A DNA stretch of 64,000 nt from Franzmannia qiaohouensis (GCF_031451695.1 NZ_JARWAM010000007.1:1-64000); one strand, 5' to 3'; shown: positions 51,327-59,546, counted from the stretch's first letter. Notes: generated by a model not told the origin, from the sequence alone. A program made the numbers and translations.

Positions 51327-52439
51327 ATGAAGTCCATTATTCGCAACCGCGTTCTCAAAGGATCCGGCATTGCCGTCGTGGGGCTGTCGGCACTCGCCGT
51401 GGCGGTCAGCGCCCATGCGCAGCAGACGCTGAATATCGTCTCCTGGGGCGGCGCCTACAGCATGAGCCAGCACGAGGCTTACGATAAGCCATGGATGGAA
51501 ATGACCGGTGATGAGATCGTCAACATCGATCGCAGCGCCAATGCCCTGGCCGGGCTGCGCTCCCAGACCCAGGCCGGCAACGTCACCTGGGACCTGGTGG
51601 ACATGCTGCCTGCGGATGCCATGATTGCCTGCGCCGAGGGCCTGATCGAGCCCCTCGACCATGACGAGCTGCTGGCCGATGCGCCGGACGGCACGCCGCC
51701 CAGCGAGGACTTCGTCGACGGCGCGCTGGGTGAGTGCTTCGTGGCCTCCATCGTGTACTCCAACATCGTTGGCTTCAATACCGAGATGTTCCCCGAGGAC
51801 GACCAGCCGAGCACCATCGAGGATGTCTTCGACCTCGAGAACTACCCCGGTCAGCGGGCGCTGATGCGTCGCCCTATCAACAACCTGGAGTGGGCTCTGA
51901 TCGCCGACGGTGTCGATCGTGACGATGTCTACGACATGCTCGAGACCGAGGAGGGCATTCAGCGCGCCTTCGCCAAGCTGGATACCATCAAGGATCACGT
52001 GATCTGGTGGGAAGAAGGCGCTCAGCCGCCGCAGCTGCTTGCCGACCAGGAAGTGGCCTTCGCATCGGCCTACAACGGCCGTATCTTCGATGCCATGGTC
52101 AGCGAGAACCAGCCGTTCGACATCATCTGGGACGCTCAGGTCTTCGAGTTGGATGGCTGGGTGGTGCCCACCGGCAAGCTCGACAAGGTGCGCGACTATC
52201 TCTACTTCGCCACTGATACCCAGCGCCTCGCCGACCAGGCGCAGTACATCTCCTACGGCCCGGCGCGCCTCTCCTCTGCGGATCTGGTCTCGACCCACGC
52301 CGAGACCGGCATCGAGATGGAAACCCACATGCCCACCTACGAGCCCAACTTCGCCACGGCGATCCAGAAGGACGATGAGTTCTGGGCCGACTACCTCGAC
52401 GAGTTGAGCCAGCGCTTCGACGCCTGGCTGGCACAGTAA
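51327..52439 (+). CDS. Polyamine-type ABC binding protein (PotD/PotF-like)
   Basis: A 370-residue periplasmic protein with a signal peptide (MKSIIRNRVLKGSGIAVVG to SAHAQQ). The mature start TLNIVSWGGAYSMSQHEAYD is typical of the SBP family 8 polyamine/iron group, and acidic patches (WDLVDML, AFASAYNGRI) could bind amines. It lies 81 bp after the ATPase gene and 72 bp before the first permease gene, with a perfect 13-bp hairpin in that second gap. Confidence 0.88.
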   Translation: MKSIIRNRVLKGSGIAVVGLSALAVAVSAHAQQTLNIVSWGGAYSMSQHEAYDKPWMEMTGDEIVNIDRSANALAGLRSQTQAGNVTWDLVDMLPADAMIACAEGLIEPLDHDELLADAPDGTPPSEDFVDGALGECFVASIVYSNIVGFNTEMFPEDDQPSTIEDVFDLENYPGQRALMRRPINNLEWALIADGVDRDDVYDMLETEEGIQRAFAKLDTIKDHVIWWEEGAQPPQLLADQEVAFASAYNGRIFDAMVSENQPFDIIWDAQVFELDGWVVPTGKLDKVRDYLYFATDTQRLADQAQYISYGPARLSSADLVSTHAETGIEMETHMPTYEPNFATAIQKDDEFWADYLDELSQRFDAWLAQ

Positions 52440-52446
52440 GACCCTC

Positions 52447-52475
52447 CGTCGCGCCACCCATTGGGTGGCGCGACG
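52447..52475 (+). other. Intercistronic stem-loop after the polyamine binding-protein gene
   Basis: CGTCGCGCCACCC at 52447-52459 pairs perfectly with GGGTGGCGCGACG at 52463-52475 around ATT. It starts 7 bases after the stop and lies 36 bases before the permease start. No T-run follows. A stabiliser of the binding-protein message or partial attenuator is likely. Confidence 0.7.
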
Positions 52476-52511
52476 TCCGTTTCCTGTCGACTGACTGATG
52501 GAGAGGTCCGC

Positions 52512-53762
52512 GTGTCCGACTCTGCTGCTCCGTTGACCACGGCCGACGGCGTACCGCTCAAGGTCAGCCTGCGTCGTGCCGTGCGTCGCTCTAAACTCAA
52601 GGCGCTGCTGCTGGTGTCGCCTTTGCTGCTGTTCCTGGGGATCGCCTTCGTGATCCCGATTTTCGAAATGCTGTCGCGTAGTGTCGCCAACCCCGAAGTC
52701 AGTACCCATCTGCCGCGCACCGTGGCGGCGCTGGAGAACTGGGATCGTCAGGCATTGCCCGATGAACCGGTCTTCGAGGCGCTGGTGGAGGATCTTCGCG
52801 AGGGACAGGCGGCGCGCAACCTCGGTCTGCTGGCCAGCCGGCTCAACTATGAGCGCTCGGGCATGCGTTCGGCGATTAACCGCACCGCGCGGGGCCTAGG
52901 CTCGATGGAGCCGCCCTATCGCGAGGCGATGATGGACGCCCATGCACGCTGGGGCGAGCTAGATACCTGGAAGCTGATCGAGCGAGAAGCGTCGCCCTTT
53001 ACCATGACGTACTACCTGTCGGCCCTGGATCGACAGCTGACGCCGGATGGCGACATCACCATGGCGCCCGACAACCAGCAGATTCACGTCAGCCTGTTCT
53101 GGCGTACCTTCTGGATGAGTGGGCTGATCACCCTGATGACGCTGCTGCTCGGCTATCCGGTCGCCTTCCTGCTGGCCAACCTGCCGCTGCGCCACTCCAA
53201 TCTGCTGATGATACTGGTGCTGCTGCCGTTCTGGACGTCGCTGCTGGTGCGCACCACGACCTGGATCGCGATCCTGCAGTCCCAGGGGGTGTTGAACGAT
53301 ATGATGGTGTTCCTTGGCGTCATCGCCGATGACGCGCGCTGGCAGATGATCCATAACAAGATCGGCACGGTGGTGGCGATGACGCACATCCTGCTGCCGT
53401 TCATGATCCTGCCGCTCTATTCGGTGATGAAGACCATCCCGCCGAGCTACATGCGTGCGGCGCGCTCGCTAGGCGGGCGCCCCTTTCTGTGTTTCCGACG
53501 GGTCTATTTCCCGTTGACGATACCCGGCATCGCCGCCGGGGGAATCCTGGTGTTCATCCTGTCGATCGGCTACTACATCACGCCGGCGCTGGTGGGCGGC
53601 CAGTCCGGGCGCTTCATCACCAACTATATCGCCTACCACATGCAGACCTCGCTGAACTGGGGCCTGGCGGCGGCGATCGCGTCGATCCTGCTGTGCGTGG
53701 TGGTGGTCTTCTATATGGTCTTCAATCGCCTGGTCGGCGTCGACAAGGTCAAACTGGGGTAA
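52512..53762 (+). CDS. Polyamine-type ABC permease, PotB family, with large periplasmic insertion
   Basis: A protein of 416 residues from a GTG at 52512, preceded by GGAGAGG; upstream in-frame starts have no site. The first membrane segment (LLLVSPLLLFLGIAFVIPI) is followed by about 150 soluble, helical residues before the remaining five segments. Usual PotB is about 280-300 residues, so this insertion in the first periplasmic loop is notable. The EAA loop (PPSYMRAARSLGGRPF) is intact. The gene is followed 3 bp later by the PotC-type permease. Confidence 0.87.
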   Translation: MSDSAAPLTTADGVPLKVSLRRAVRRSKLKALLLVSPLLLFLGIAFVIPIFEMLSRSVANPEVSTHLPRTVAALENWDRQALPDEPVFEALVEDLREGQAARNLGLLASRLNYERSGMRSAINRTARGLGSMEPPYREAMMDAHARWGELDTWKLIEREASPFTMTYYLSALDRQLTPDGDITMAPDNQQIHVSLFWRTFWMSGLITLMTLLLGYPVAFLLANLPLRHSNLLMILVLLPFWTSLLVRTTTWIAILQSQGVLNDMMVFLGVIADDARWQMIHNKIGTVVAMTHILLPFMILPLYSVMKTIPPSYMRAARSLGGRPFLCFRRVYFPLTIPGIAAGGILVFILSIGYYITPALVGGQSGRFITNYIAYHMQTSLNWGLAAAIASILLCVVVVFYMVFNRLVGVDKVKLG

Positions 53763-53765
53763 CTC

Positions 53766-54617
53766 ATGGCGATACCTTCCTATGCCACTCGCGGCGAGCG
53801 CATCTGGCACTACGTGTTCCTCGGCCTGTGTGGGCTGATCTTCCTGTTCCTGGTCGGTCCGCTGCTGGTGATCATTCCGCTGTCGTTCAATGCGCAGCCC
53901 TACTTCACCTTTACCCAGGAGATGCTGACCTTCGATCCGCAGGGCTATTCGCTGCGCTGGTATCAGGACTTCTTCACCTCCAGTCGCTGGCTCAACGCGA
54001 TCAAGAACAGCTTCATCATCGGTATCGCTTCGACGATCCTGGCCACGGTGCTGGGTACCATCGCCGCGCTGGGGCTGTCGAGCCGCCACATGCCGGCGCG
54101 TGGCGTGATCATGGCGCTGCTGATCTCTCCGATGATCGTGCCACTGATCATCTCGGCGGCGGCGATGTTCTTCTTCTTCTCGCGGATCAACCTGGCGCAG
54201 ACCTATCTGGGCGTGATCCTGGCGCATACCGCGCTGGGGATTCCGTTCGTGGTGATCACCGTCACCGCGACGCTGTCGAGTTTCGATACCACTCTGATTC
54301 GCGCCGCGCACAGCCTGGGTGCCAACCCCACCCGCACCTTCTTCAAGGTGGTGCTGCCGCTGGTCACGCCGGGGGTGGTGTCGGGGGCGCTGTTTGCCTT
54401 CATTACCTCGTTTGACGAGGTGGTGGTGGTGCTGTTCATCGCCGGGCCCGAGCAGCGCACCATGCCGATCCAGATGTGGTCGGGGATTCGCGAGCAGATC
54501 AGTCCCACCATCCTGGCCGTGGCCACGCTGCTGGTGCTGCTGTCGATGCTGCTATTGACGACGCTTGAACTGCTGCGTCGGCGTGGAGAGCGGCTGCGTG
54601 GCGTTACTCCCGGCTGA
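53766..54617 (+). CDS. Polyamine-type ABC permease, PotC family
   Basis: A 283-residue inner-membrane protein with six membrane segments and the EAA loop (TLIRAAHSLGANPTRTF). Size matches PotC. It partners the PotB-type permease encoded immediately upstream and is last in the operon, followed by a strong inverted repeat. Confidence 0.9.
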   Translation: MAIPSYATRGERIWHYVFLGLCGLIFLFLVGPLLVIIPLSFNAQPYFTFTQEMLTFDPQGYSLRWYQDFFTSSRWLNAIKNSFIIGIASTILATVLGTIAALGLSSRHMPARGVIMALLISPMIVPLIISAAAMFFFFSRINLAQTYLGVILAHTALGIPFVVITVTATLSSFDTTLIRAAHSLGANPTRTFFKVVLPLVTPGVVSGALFAFITSFDEVVVVLFIAGPEQRTMPIQMWSGIREQISPTILAVATLLVLLSMLLLTTLELLRRRGERLRGVTPG

Positions 54618-54642
54618 ATCGAGTGGCGTTCAGCGATATAGG

Positions 54643-54674
54643 CGACAGCGCCCGGCCCAGGCCGGGCGCTGTCG
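54643..54674. terminator. Strong inverted repeat after the polyamine operon
   Basis: A perfect 15-bp arm pair, 54643-54657 (CGACAGCGCCCGGCC) and 54660-54674, flanks a two-base centre. It stands 26 bp after the last permease stop and before the FliA-type promoter. A T-tract is lacking, so termination may rely on the stem or on Rho. Confidence 0.6.
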
Positions 54675-54691
54675 TTGAGGGCAAAAATGGC

Positions 54692-54718
54692 TAAAGATCG
54701 CCAAGCCGGGGCCGATAG
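54692..54718 (+). promoter_or_regulatory. FliA (sigma-28) promoter upstream of fliS
   Basis: TAAAGATC at 54692-54699, an 11-base spacer, and GCCGATAG at 54711-54718 match the flagellar sigma-28 consensus TAAAGTTT-N11-GCCGATAA very closely. It is 92 bases upstream of fliS. It implies late-class expression of fliS and possibly of the coupled fliT, fliK and flhX genes. Confidence 0.85.
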
Positions 54719-54810
54719 TTTGAATTGACCATCAACGCCTAGCCTTTTTCCGCGACCGCTGGTCACCGGGGCTGGTAAAAAGGTAGCCATCGAAAAAGAG
54801 GAATCATGAC

Positions 54811-55242
54811 ATGAGTGCGATGCGCGGAGCGGCCGCTTATGGCCGCGGTGCCAATGCCTACGCTAAGGTCGGCGTCGAGAGCGGGGTGATGTCGGCAAGC
54901 CCTCATCAGTTGATCGTGATGCTGTTCGACGGTGCCCAGGCGTCGATTCGTGCGGCGCGGATCCATATGCAGAACGGCAACACTGCCGAAAAGGGCAAGT
55001 CGATCTCCAAGGCCCTGGATATCGTCAATAACGGCCTGATGGCGGCACTGGATGCCGAGCGCGGCGGAGACGTCGCCCAGCGCCTGGCGTCACTGTATGA
55101 CTACATCGCGCGTTTGCTGCTGGCCGCTAATCTGCGCAACGACGAACAGAGTCTCGATGAGGCGGGCAAGCTCCTCGAAGACATTGGCACTGCCTGGCGC
55201 GAGATTGGTACCCAGCCCGGCGCGCAAGCGAGCGGCCAGTGA
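54811..55242 (+). CDS. fliS: Flagellar export chaperone FliS
   Basis: A 143-residue helical protein with the FliS hallmarks: a Tyr-rich start (AYGRGANAYAKVGVES), SASPHQLIVMLFDGA, and KGKSISKALDIVNNGL. It binds the C-terminus of flagellin in the cytoplasm and prevents premature polymerisation. Upstream fliC/fliD are not adjacent, which is unusual. It has its own FliA-type promoter and overlaps the next gene by 4 bases. Confidence 0.93.
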   Translation: MSAMRGAAAYGRGANAYAKVGVESGVMSASPHQLIVMLFDGAQASIRAARIHMQNGNTAEKGKSISKALDIVNNGLMAALDAERGGDVAQRLASLYDYIARLLLAANLRNDEQSLDEAGKLLEDIGTAWREIGTQPGAQASGQ

Positions 55243-55664
55243 GCGCCGGCGAACTCTCGAACTCCGCCAAGCAGACGCTGGTGCTCAAGCGCTATGAGGC
55301 GCTGCGGGTGCAGGCCGACGGCATGCTTGAGCTGGCGCGCAGCGAAGCCTGGAGTGAGCTGATCCAGCAGCAGGCACGCTATGTCGTGGAAGTCGAGCGA
55401 CTGTCGCGCCTGGAAGAGGGGCTCGATTTCGATGCGGACAATCGCCAGCGCAAGGCGCTGCTGCTCGAGGCGATCCTCGAGAGTGATCGTGAGGTGCGTG
55501 AAAGACTGGTGGCGCGACGCGATGAGTTGGGGACGCTGATCGGCACCAGCCAGCGCAAGCGCGACCTGAGCCGCGCTTACCGCACCGCCAGTGGCAACAA
55601 TGTGGTCGATGCCGAGTACGTGTTTACCGGCGAGACCATGCGTAACCCGCCAGGCAGCTCGTGA
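55239..55664 (+). CDS. fliT: FliT-like flagellar protein
   Basis: A 141-residue, strongly helical protein starting at a GTG that overlaps the fliS stop (GTGA). Size, helix content and place directly after fliS fit FliT, the export chaperone for the filament cap FliD, which in enteric bacteria also inhibits FlhDC. Sequence similarity is weak in this family, so the call rests largely on position. It overlaps fliK by 4 bases. Confidence 0.7.
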   Translation: MSAGELSNSAKQTLVLKRYEALRVQADGMLELARSEAWSELIQQQARYVVEVERLSRLEEGLDFDADNRQRKALLLEAILESDREVRERLVARRDELGTLIGTSQRKRDLSRAYRTASGNNVVDAEYVFTGETMRNPPGSS

Positions 55665-56971
55665 GTGGTATCACGCCACTGCTCGACACCTTGCTGCACC
55701 AGGTGCTGGGCAAGCGAGTCGACTTGCCGACCCAGCGCGAGCTGAACGAGCCGGTCCGTCCTACCGACCCCAGCCGTGCGCCCCGTGCGGTGCACAGCGA
55801 CTCGCGCCTTGACTCGCGCCAGCCCACTGTGCAGGGCCTGACCGGGGCGGTGGCGCGAGAGGGCGGTCGGCTGCCGGGGCCGGCGCTGCCCACTGGTGAT
55901 GCGCCAGCCTCCACGCATACGCATTTCAGCCAGGCGGCGCGCACTATCGCCGACATCCTGGTCAAGTTTCCTGCACCGCCGTCGACACTGCGTCCCGCTG
56001 CGCCGCTGGTGGCGCCCTCGCAGCCGGCGGCGGTTCCCGCCGGCCAGCTGGCCACTCAGCTGCAGTCATCGATCAATCATAGCGGCCTGTTCTATGAATC
56101 CCACCTGGGGCGCTGGTACCGTGGTGAACTGCCGCGTCAGGCGTTGGACGCCCAGCCCCAGATGCAGCTGACGCAGGGGCAGCGAGCGCCCCAGGCGGCA
56201 CCCGCTACGCTGTCGCCATCCGCTGGCGGCGGGGCTATGCAGTGGCCGGCGGCGCCGCTGTCACCGCGTGGGGCCCTGGTGTTCAGCGGCCCCTTCGTGC
56301 CGCTCGGCAGCCCTGCTGCGTCGGTGGCGCTAGGGATGATGACGACGGCTCAGCCGGGCGCTGGTGGTGCGGCCAACACGCTGGGGGCGGGTGGATATAT
56401 ACCGTTATCTTCGCAGCCGTCATTCGCCGCGCCAGGCGCCTCGGCGTCAGCGCCGGTCGCTAGCACTGCTCCGCCGGCACTTCCCGCCCAGGTCGCTGCC
56501 CAGGCTATGGAAGGCGCTGAGCCAGTCGCCTCGCGCGCCGCGGGGCAGCTCGCGGAGTCGACCAACGAACTGTTGCAGGGCCTGATCCGCCATCAGCTGG
56601 AGGTGTTGGTAACGCCGATACTGCGCTGGGAGGGTGACGTATGGTCGGGTATCTTCATGGCGCTGATGATCCAGCTGCCCGTCGAGCGTGAGCGCTCGCC
56701 ACCGGGTGAGGGGGGCGGCGCCCATGAGGAGGAAGAGCCGGCCTGGCACTCGACGCTGTCGCTGACGCTGCCGGCTCTGGGCGAGATCCACGTCGATCTG
56801 CGCCTCAAGGGCGAGCGGGTAGCACTGACCCTTGAGAGCGTGTCTCGTGATGTGGTCCAGCGTCTGGAGGAGGGCAAGGAGCGCCTGCGTGACCGATTGA
56901 CGGCGCGCGGCTTCCAGGAAGTGGCGCTGCTGGCGCGCCTGCGCGTCGAGGAGGGGGACCATCATGAGTGA
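55661..56971 (+). CDS. fliK: Flagellar hook-length control protein FliK
   Basis: A 436-residue protein from a GTG that overlaps the previous stop by 4 bases. The first 300 residues are low-complexity, rich in Ala, Pro, Gly and Gln, as in the extended molecular-ruler part of FliK. The folded C-terminal domain (about 300-436) has LTLPALGEIHVDLRLKGERV and a final LTARGFQEVALLARL, typical of Flg_hook. It measures hook length and switches export specificity through FlhB. The ruler part varies widely between species, so the C-terminal part carries the call. Confidence 0.82.
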   Translation: MSGITPLLDTLLHQVLGKRVDLPTQRELNEPVRPTDPSRAPRAVHSDSRLDSRQPTVQGLTGAVAREGGRLPGPALPTGDAPASTHTHFSQAARTIADILVKFPAPPSTLRPAAPLVAPSQPAAVPAGQLATQLQSSINHSGLFYESHLGRWYRGELPRQALDAQPQMQLTQGQRAPQAAPATLSPSAGGGAMQWPAAPLSPRGALVFSGPFVPLGSPAASVALGMMTTAQPGAGGAANTLGAGGYIPLSSQPSFAAPGASASAPVASTAPPALPAQVAAQAMEGAEPVASRAAGQLAESTNELLQGLIRHQLEVLVTPILRWEGDVWSGIFMALMIQLPVERERSPPGEGGGAHEEEEPAWHSTLSLTLPALGEIHVDLRLKGERVALTLESVSRDVVQRLEEGKERLRDRLTARGFQEVALLARLRVEEGDHHE

Positions 56972-57251
56972 ACGCACTACGCCCCCAAGGCGCCGCCAGG
57001 CCGTGGCCTTGGCCTATCAGGAGAGCGATGGCGCTCCGCGGGTGCTGGCGCGCGGCTACGGCGACCTGGCCGAACGCATCATCGCCGAGGCGCGGCGCCA
57101 GGGCGTCTTCGTGCACGATGCCCCGGAGCTGGTCAGCCTGTTGATGCAGCTGGATATCGACGAACGGATACCTTCGACCCTCTATGAGGTGATTGCCGAG
57201 CTGCTGATCTGGGCCCGTGAGCTGTCTTTGGAGGAAGAAACGCGTCAGTGA
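56964..57251 (+). CDS. FlhX: stand-alone FlhB C-terminal-domain-like protein
   Basis: 95 residues resembling only the cytoplasmic FlhB-C / EscU-YscU-HrcU export-switch domain: AVALAYQESDGAPRVLARGYGDLAERII, then DAPELVSLLMQLDIDERIP and a YEVIAELLIWA helix. The NPTH autocleavage site is absent. Such FlhX/FhlB proteins can partly replace the FlhB C-terminal fragment after cleavage. It overlaps fliK by 8 bases, in keeping with a joint role in the export switch. Confidence 0.85.
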   Translation: MSERTTPPRRRQAVALAYQESDGAPRVLARGYGDLAERIIAEARRQGVFVHDAPELVSLLMQLDIDERIPSTLYEVIAELLIWARELSLEEETRQ

Positions 57252-57603
57252 TGGGAGACAAATTGTAATAAATTGTCTCTGCGTGGATGTCCTAATGTCT
57301 CTAAATTGCTACGTGAAAATTTAGTAATTTAACTTAACCTGCTGTTTTCCCTTCCCTCTCTGCAGTTTGATTCAGGTCAAGGTTTAGTGCCTTTACCTCA
57401 GCCCGTTGAAGATGGGTGTTGAAAGACATCATATAAAAGTCTCAAACTACGTTCATCCTAGCTCGCGCCGGACACCGGCAACCGAGCAGGCGCCCAAGGG
57501 GAATGACAACGGGCGACGATAATAAGGGCACAACGGCGCACTACGCACTGCCCAGAGCCACAAGAGCTCGGCCTGATAACGAACAACGCAGGGAACACCT
57601 ACC
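57252..57603 (+). promoter_or_regulatory. AT-rich flhDC promoter region with two dyads and long leader
   Basis: A 352-bp gap whose first half is AT-rich. Two dyads stand out: GAGACAA 57253-57259 / TTGTCTC 57271-57277, and CTAAATT 57301-57307 / AATTTAG 57318-57324. A weak sigma-70 candidate is TTGAAG at 57406 with TCATAT 17 bases on. The following 160-nt leader carries several GGA triplets, one near the flhD ribosome-binding site (AGGGA), compatible with CsrA-type control. Many regulators converge on flhDC in other bacteria; which act here is unknown. Confidence 0.5.
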
Positions 57604-57933
57604 ATGACTACCGATTCCATTCTGGACGAGATCCAGGACCTCAACCTGTCCTACCTGCTGCTCGTTCAGCGTTTGCTGAGCGAAGACCGCGCTTCGGCGA
57701 TGTTCCGCCTCAAGCTTACCGAAGAGATGGCCGAGCTGTTGGCAACCCTCTCCGCCAAACAGCTCGGCAAGCTGTCGCGGACCAACCAGCTGCTGTGTCG
57801 GCTGTGCTACGAGGATGCCGACCAGCTGCGCAAGCTGACCCACAACCAGCGCGAGCAGGGGCTCTCCCAGACCCACGCTTCACTGCTAATGGCGGTTGCA
57901 CCGACGGGCGCGGTTGCGCTGCAGGAGGGCTAG
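57604..57933 (+). CDS. flhD: Flagellar master regulator subunit FlhD
   Basis: A 109-residue helical protein with typical FlhD sequence: ILDEIQDLNLSYLLLVQRL, a central KLTEEMAELLATLSAKQL and LCRLCYEDADQLRKLT, containing the cysteine used for dimer linkage. With FlhC it forms the D4C2 activator of class 2 flagellar genes. AGGGA precedes the ATG. flhC follows after 2 bases. Confidence 0.94.
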   Translation: MTTDSILDEIQDLNLSYLLLVQRLLSEDRASAMFRLKLTEEMAELLATLSAKQLGKLSRTNQLLCRLCYEDADQLRKLTHNQREQGLSQTHASLLMAVAPTGAVALQEG

Positions 57934-57935
57934 GC

Positions 57936-58508
57936 ATGCCGGACAAGAGCCTCGTCAGCGAAATGCTGCAGGTGCAGATGGCCATCGAGCTGATCGAGCT
58001 CGGGGCGCGTCTGCAGGTACTGGAGACCGAAACGGACCTGAGCCGTGCTCGCCTGATTCGCCTCTACAAGGAGGTGCGCGGCATGTCGCCGCCCAAGGGC
58101 ATGCTGCCGTTCTCGACCGACTGGTTCATCACCTGGATGCCCAACGTCCACTCCTCGCTGTTCTACAATATTTACCTTCGTCTAAAGCAAGATTACGGTT
58201 GCCAGCGGATGGAGGCCTTCGTCAAGGCGTTTCGGCTGTATCTCGAGCAGGTCGATCTCGACGAGGCCGAACCGGTGCTTGGCCTGACGCGTGCCTGGAC
58301 CCTGATTCGCTTCTTCGAAAGCGACATGCTCGAACTCAATCCCTGTACCAGCTGCGGTGGTCACTTCGTGGCCCATGCGCATACTCCCAGCCAGGACTTC
58401 GTGTGCGGCATTTGCCAGCCGCCGTCGCGTGCCGGCAAGACTCGCAAGCGCCTGGCCGAGGCCAGGGCGGCAGTGACCACGGAGCAGGCCGTCGCCGCCG
58501 CTCGTTAA
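57936..58508 (+). CDS. flhC: Flagellar master regulator subunit FlhC
   Basis: A 190-residue protein from the ATG at 57936, two bases after the flhD stop. The DNA-binding N-terminal helices (RARLIRLYKEVRGMSPPKGMLPFSTDWF) are followed by the zinc site made of two CxxC pairs (CTSC and CGIC, about residues 140-165). It is the DNA-contacting partner of FlhD. A rho-independent terminator follows 20 bases after the stop. Confidence 0.95.
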   Translation: MPDKSLVSEMLQVQMAIELIELGARLQVLETETDLSRARLIRLYKEVRGMSPPKGMLPFSTDWFITWMPNVHSSLFYNIYLRLKQDYGCQRMEAFVKAFRLYLEQVDLDEAEPVLGLTRAWTLIRFFESDMLELNPCTSCGGHFVAHAHTPSQDFVCGICQPPSRAGKTRKRLAEARAAVTTEQAVAAAR

Positions 58509-58528
58509 ACTCGTTGCCGTACCGCTCG

Positions 58529-58555
58529 CCCCGTGCCGCCTGGTGCGGGGTTTTT
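58529..58555 (+). terminator. Rho-independent terminator after flhC
   Basis: CCCCGTGCC at 58529-58537 pairs with GGTGCGGGG at 58542-58550 (two G-U pairs) around GCCT, followed by TTTTT at 58551-58555. It separates flhDC from the FliA-driven mot/che operon. Confidence 0.88.
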
Positions 58556-58602
58556 CATTTCTGGATGACGCAGCTGCACCACAAGTTTTTGTCGATTGGC
58601 CC

Positions 58603-58629
58603 TCAAGCCAGCGCAGTGTGTGCCGATAA
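58603..58629 (+). promoter_or_regulatory. FliA (sigma-28) promoter upstream of motA
   Basis: TCAAGCCA at 58603-58610, an 11-base spacer, and GCCGATAA at 58622-58629. The -10 element is a perfect consensus; the -35 element keeps TNAAG. It lies 41 bases before the motA GTG and would drive motA-motB-cheA-cheW and probably the chemoreceptor. Confidence 0.75.
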
Positions 58630-58670
58630 CTGTGTTGAAGCCACCCATGCCGTAGCAAAGGATACCGGTC

Positions 58671-59546
58671 GTGCTGATACCCATTGGATTCTTGATCGTT
58701 ACATTCTCCGTATTCGGCGGCTTTGCACTTGCCGGCGGCCATCTGGGGCCACTCTATCAGCCCACCGAGATCCTGATGATCTGCGGTGCGGCGATTGGTG
58801 CCTTCGTGGCTGCCAACAACGGCAAGGCGATGCTCGCTACCCTTCGCACCACCACCAAGCTCAAGCGCACGGTGAAGTACAACAAGGAAACCTACATGGA
58901 GCTGATGGCCCTGCAGTACAAGCTGCTGGCCAAGGCTCGTCGCGATGGCATGCTGGCCATCGAGCGCGACATCGACAACCCCCAGGAGAGCCCGCTGTTC
59001 TCCGAGTATCCCAAGATCCAGGCGGATCCGATGATAATGGGCTTTCTCACCGATTATCTGCGCCTGATGATCAGCGGCAACATGGATCCGCACCAGATCG
59101 ACGAGTTGATGGAGCACGAGATCGAGGCCTTCGAGCACGAGGCGCACATACCTGCCGACGCTCTCGCCAAGGTGGGTGACGGTCTGCCGGCGTTCGGCAT
59201 CGTTGCTGCCGTGCTGGGGGTCATCAAGGCACTGAGCGCCGCCGATGCAGGTCCCGACGAGATGGGCTACATGATCGCCCACGCCCTGGTCGGTACCTTC
59301 CTTGGCATCCTGCTGGCCTACGGGTTCGTCAATCCGCTGGCCAGTCGTATCGATCGCCAGGTCGCTGAAGCGGTGAAGATGCTGCAGTGCATCCGCGTCA
59401 CGCTGCTGGCGAGCCTCAACGGCTATGCGCCCCAGCTGGCGGTGGAGTTTGGCCGCAAGGCGCTACACACCGCCGAACGCCCGACCTTCAATGAGCTCGA
59501 GGATCACGTTCGCGCCGCCAAGAGCACGGGTACGGGGGGCGCATGA
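58671..59546 (+). CDS. motA: Flagellar motor stator protein MotA
   Basis: A 291-residue inner-membrane protein with four membrane segments, starting at GTG (AAAGGA upstream). It shows the MotA signatures ALAGGHLGPLYQPTEILMICGAA, the cytoplasmic charged pair in ARRDGMLAIERDIDNP that contacts FliG, and LAYGFVNPLA. With MotB it forms the proton-driven torque generator. It overlaps motB by 4 bases. Confidence 0.95.
   Translation: MLIPIGFLIVTFSVFGGFALAGGHLGPLYQPTEILMICGAAIGAFVAANNGKAMLATLRTTTKLKRTVKYNKETYMELMALQYKLLAKARRDGMLAIERDIDNPQESPLFSEYPKIQADPMIMGFLTDYLRLMISGNMDPHQIDELMEHEIEAFEHEAHIPADALAKVGDGLPAFGIVAAVLGVIKALSAADAGPDEMGYMIAHALVGTFLGILLAYGFVNPLASRIDRQVAEAVKMLQCIRVTLLASLNGYAPQLAVEFGRKALHTAERPTFNELEDHVRAAKSTGTGGA

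Noticed and set aside
50814..52709. 631-codon minus-strand ORF opposite the polyamine genes
   Set aside because: It is antisense to the end of potA and the whole binding-protein gene, which have clear motifs, signal peptide and ribosome-binding sites; long antisense frames are common at this GC content.
57896..59179. 427-codon plus-strand ORF across flhC, its terminator and motA
   Set aside because: It is out of frame with both well-supported genes and would cross a strong terminator.
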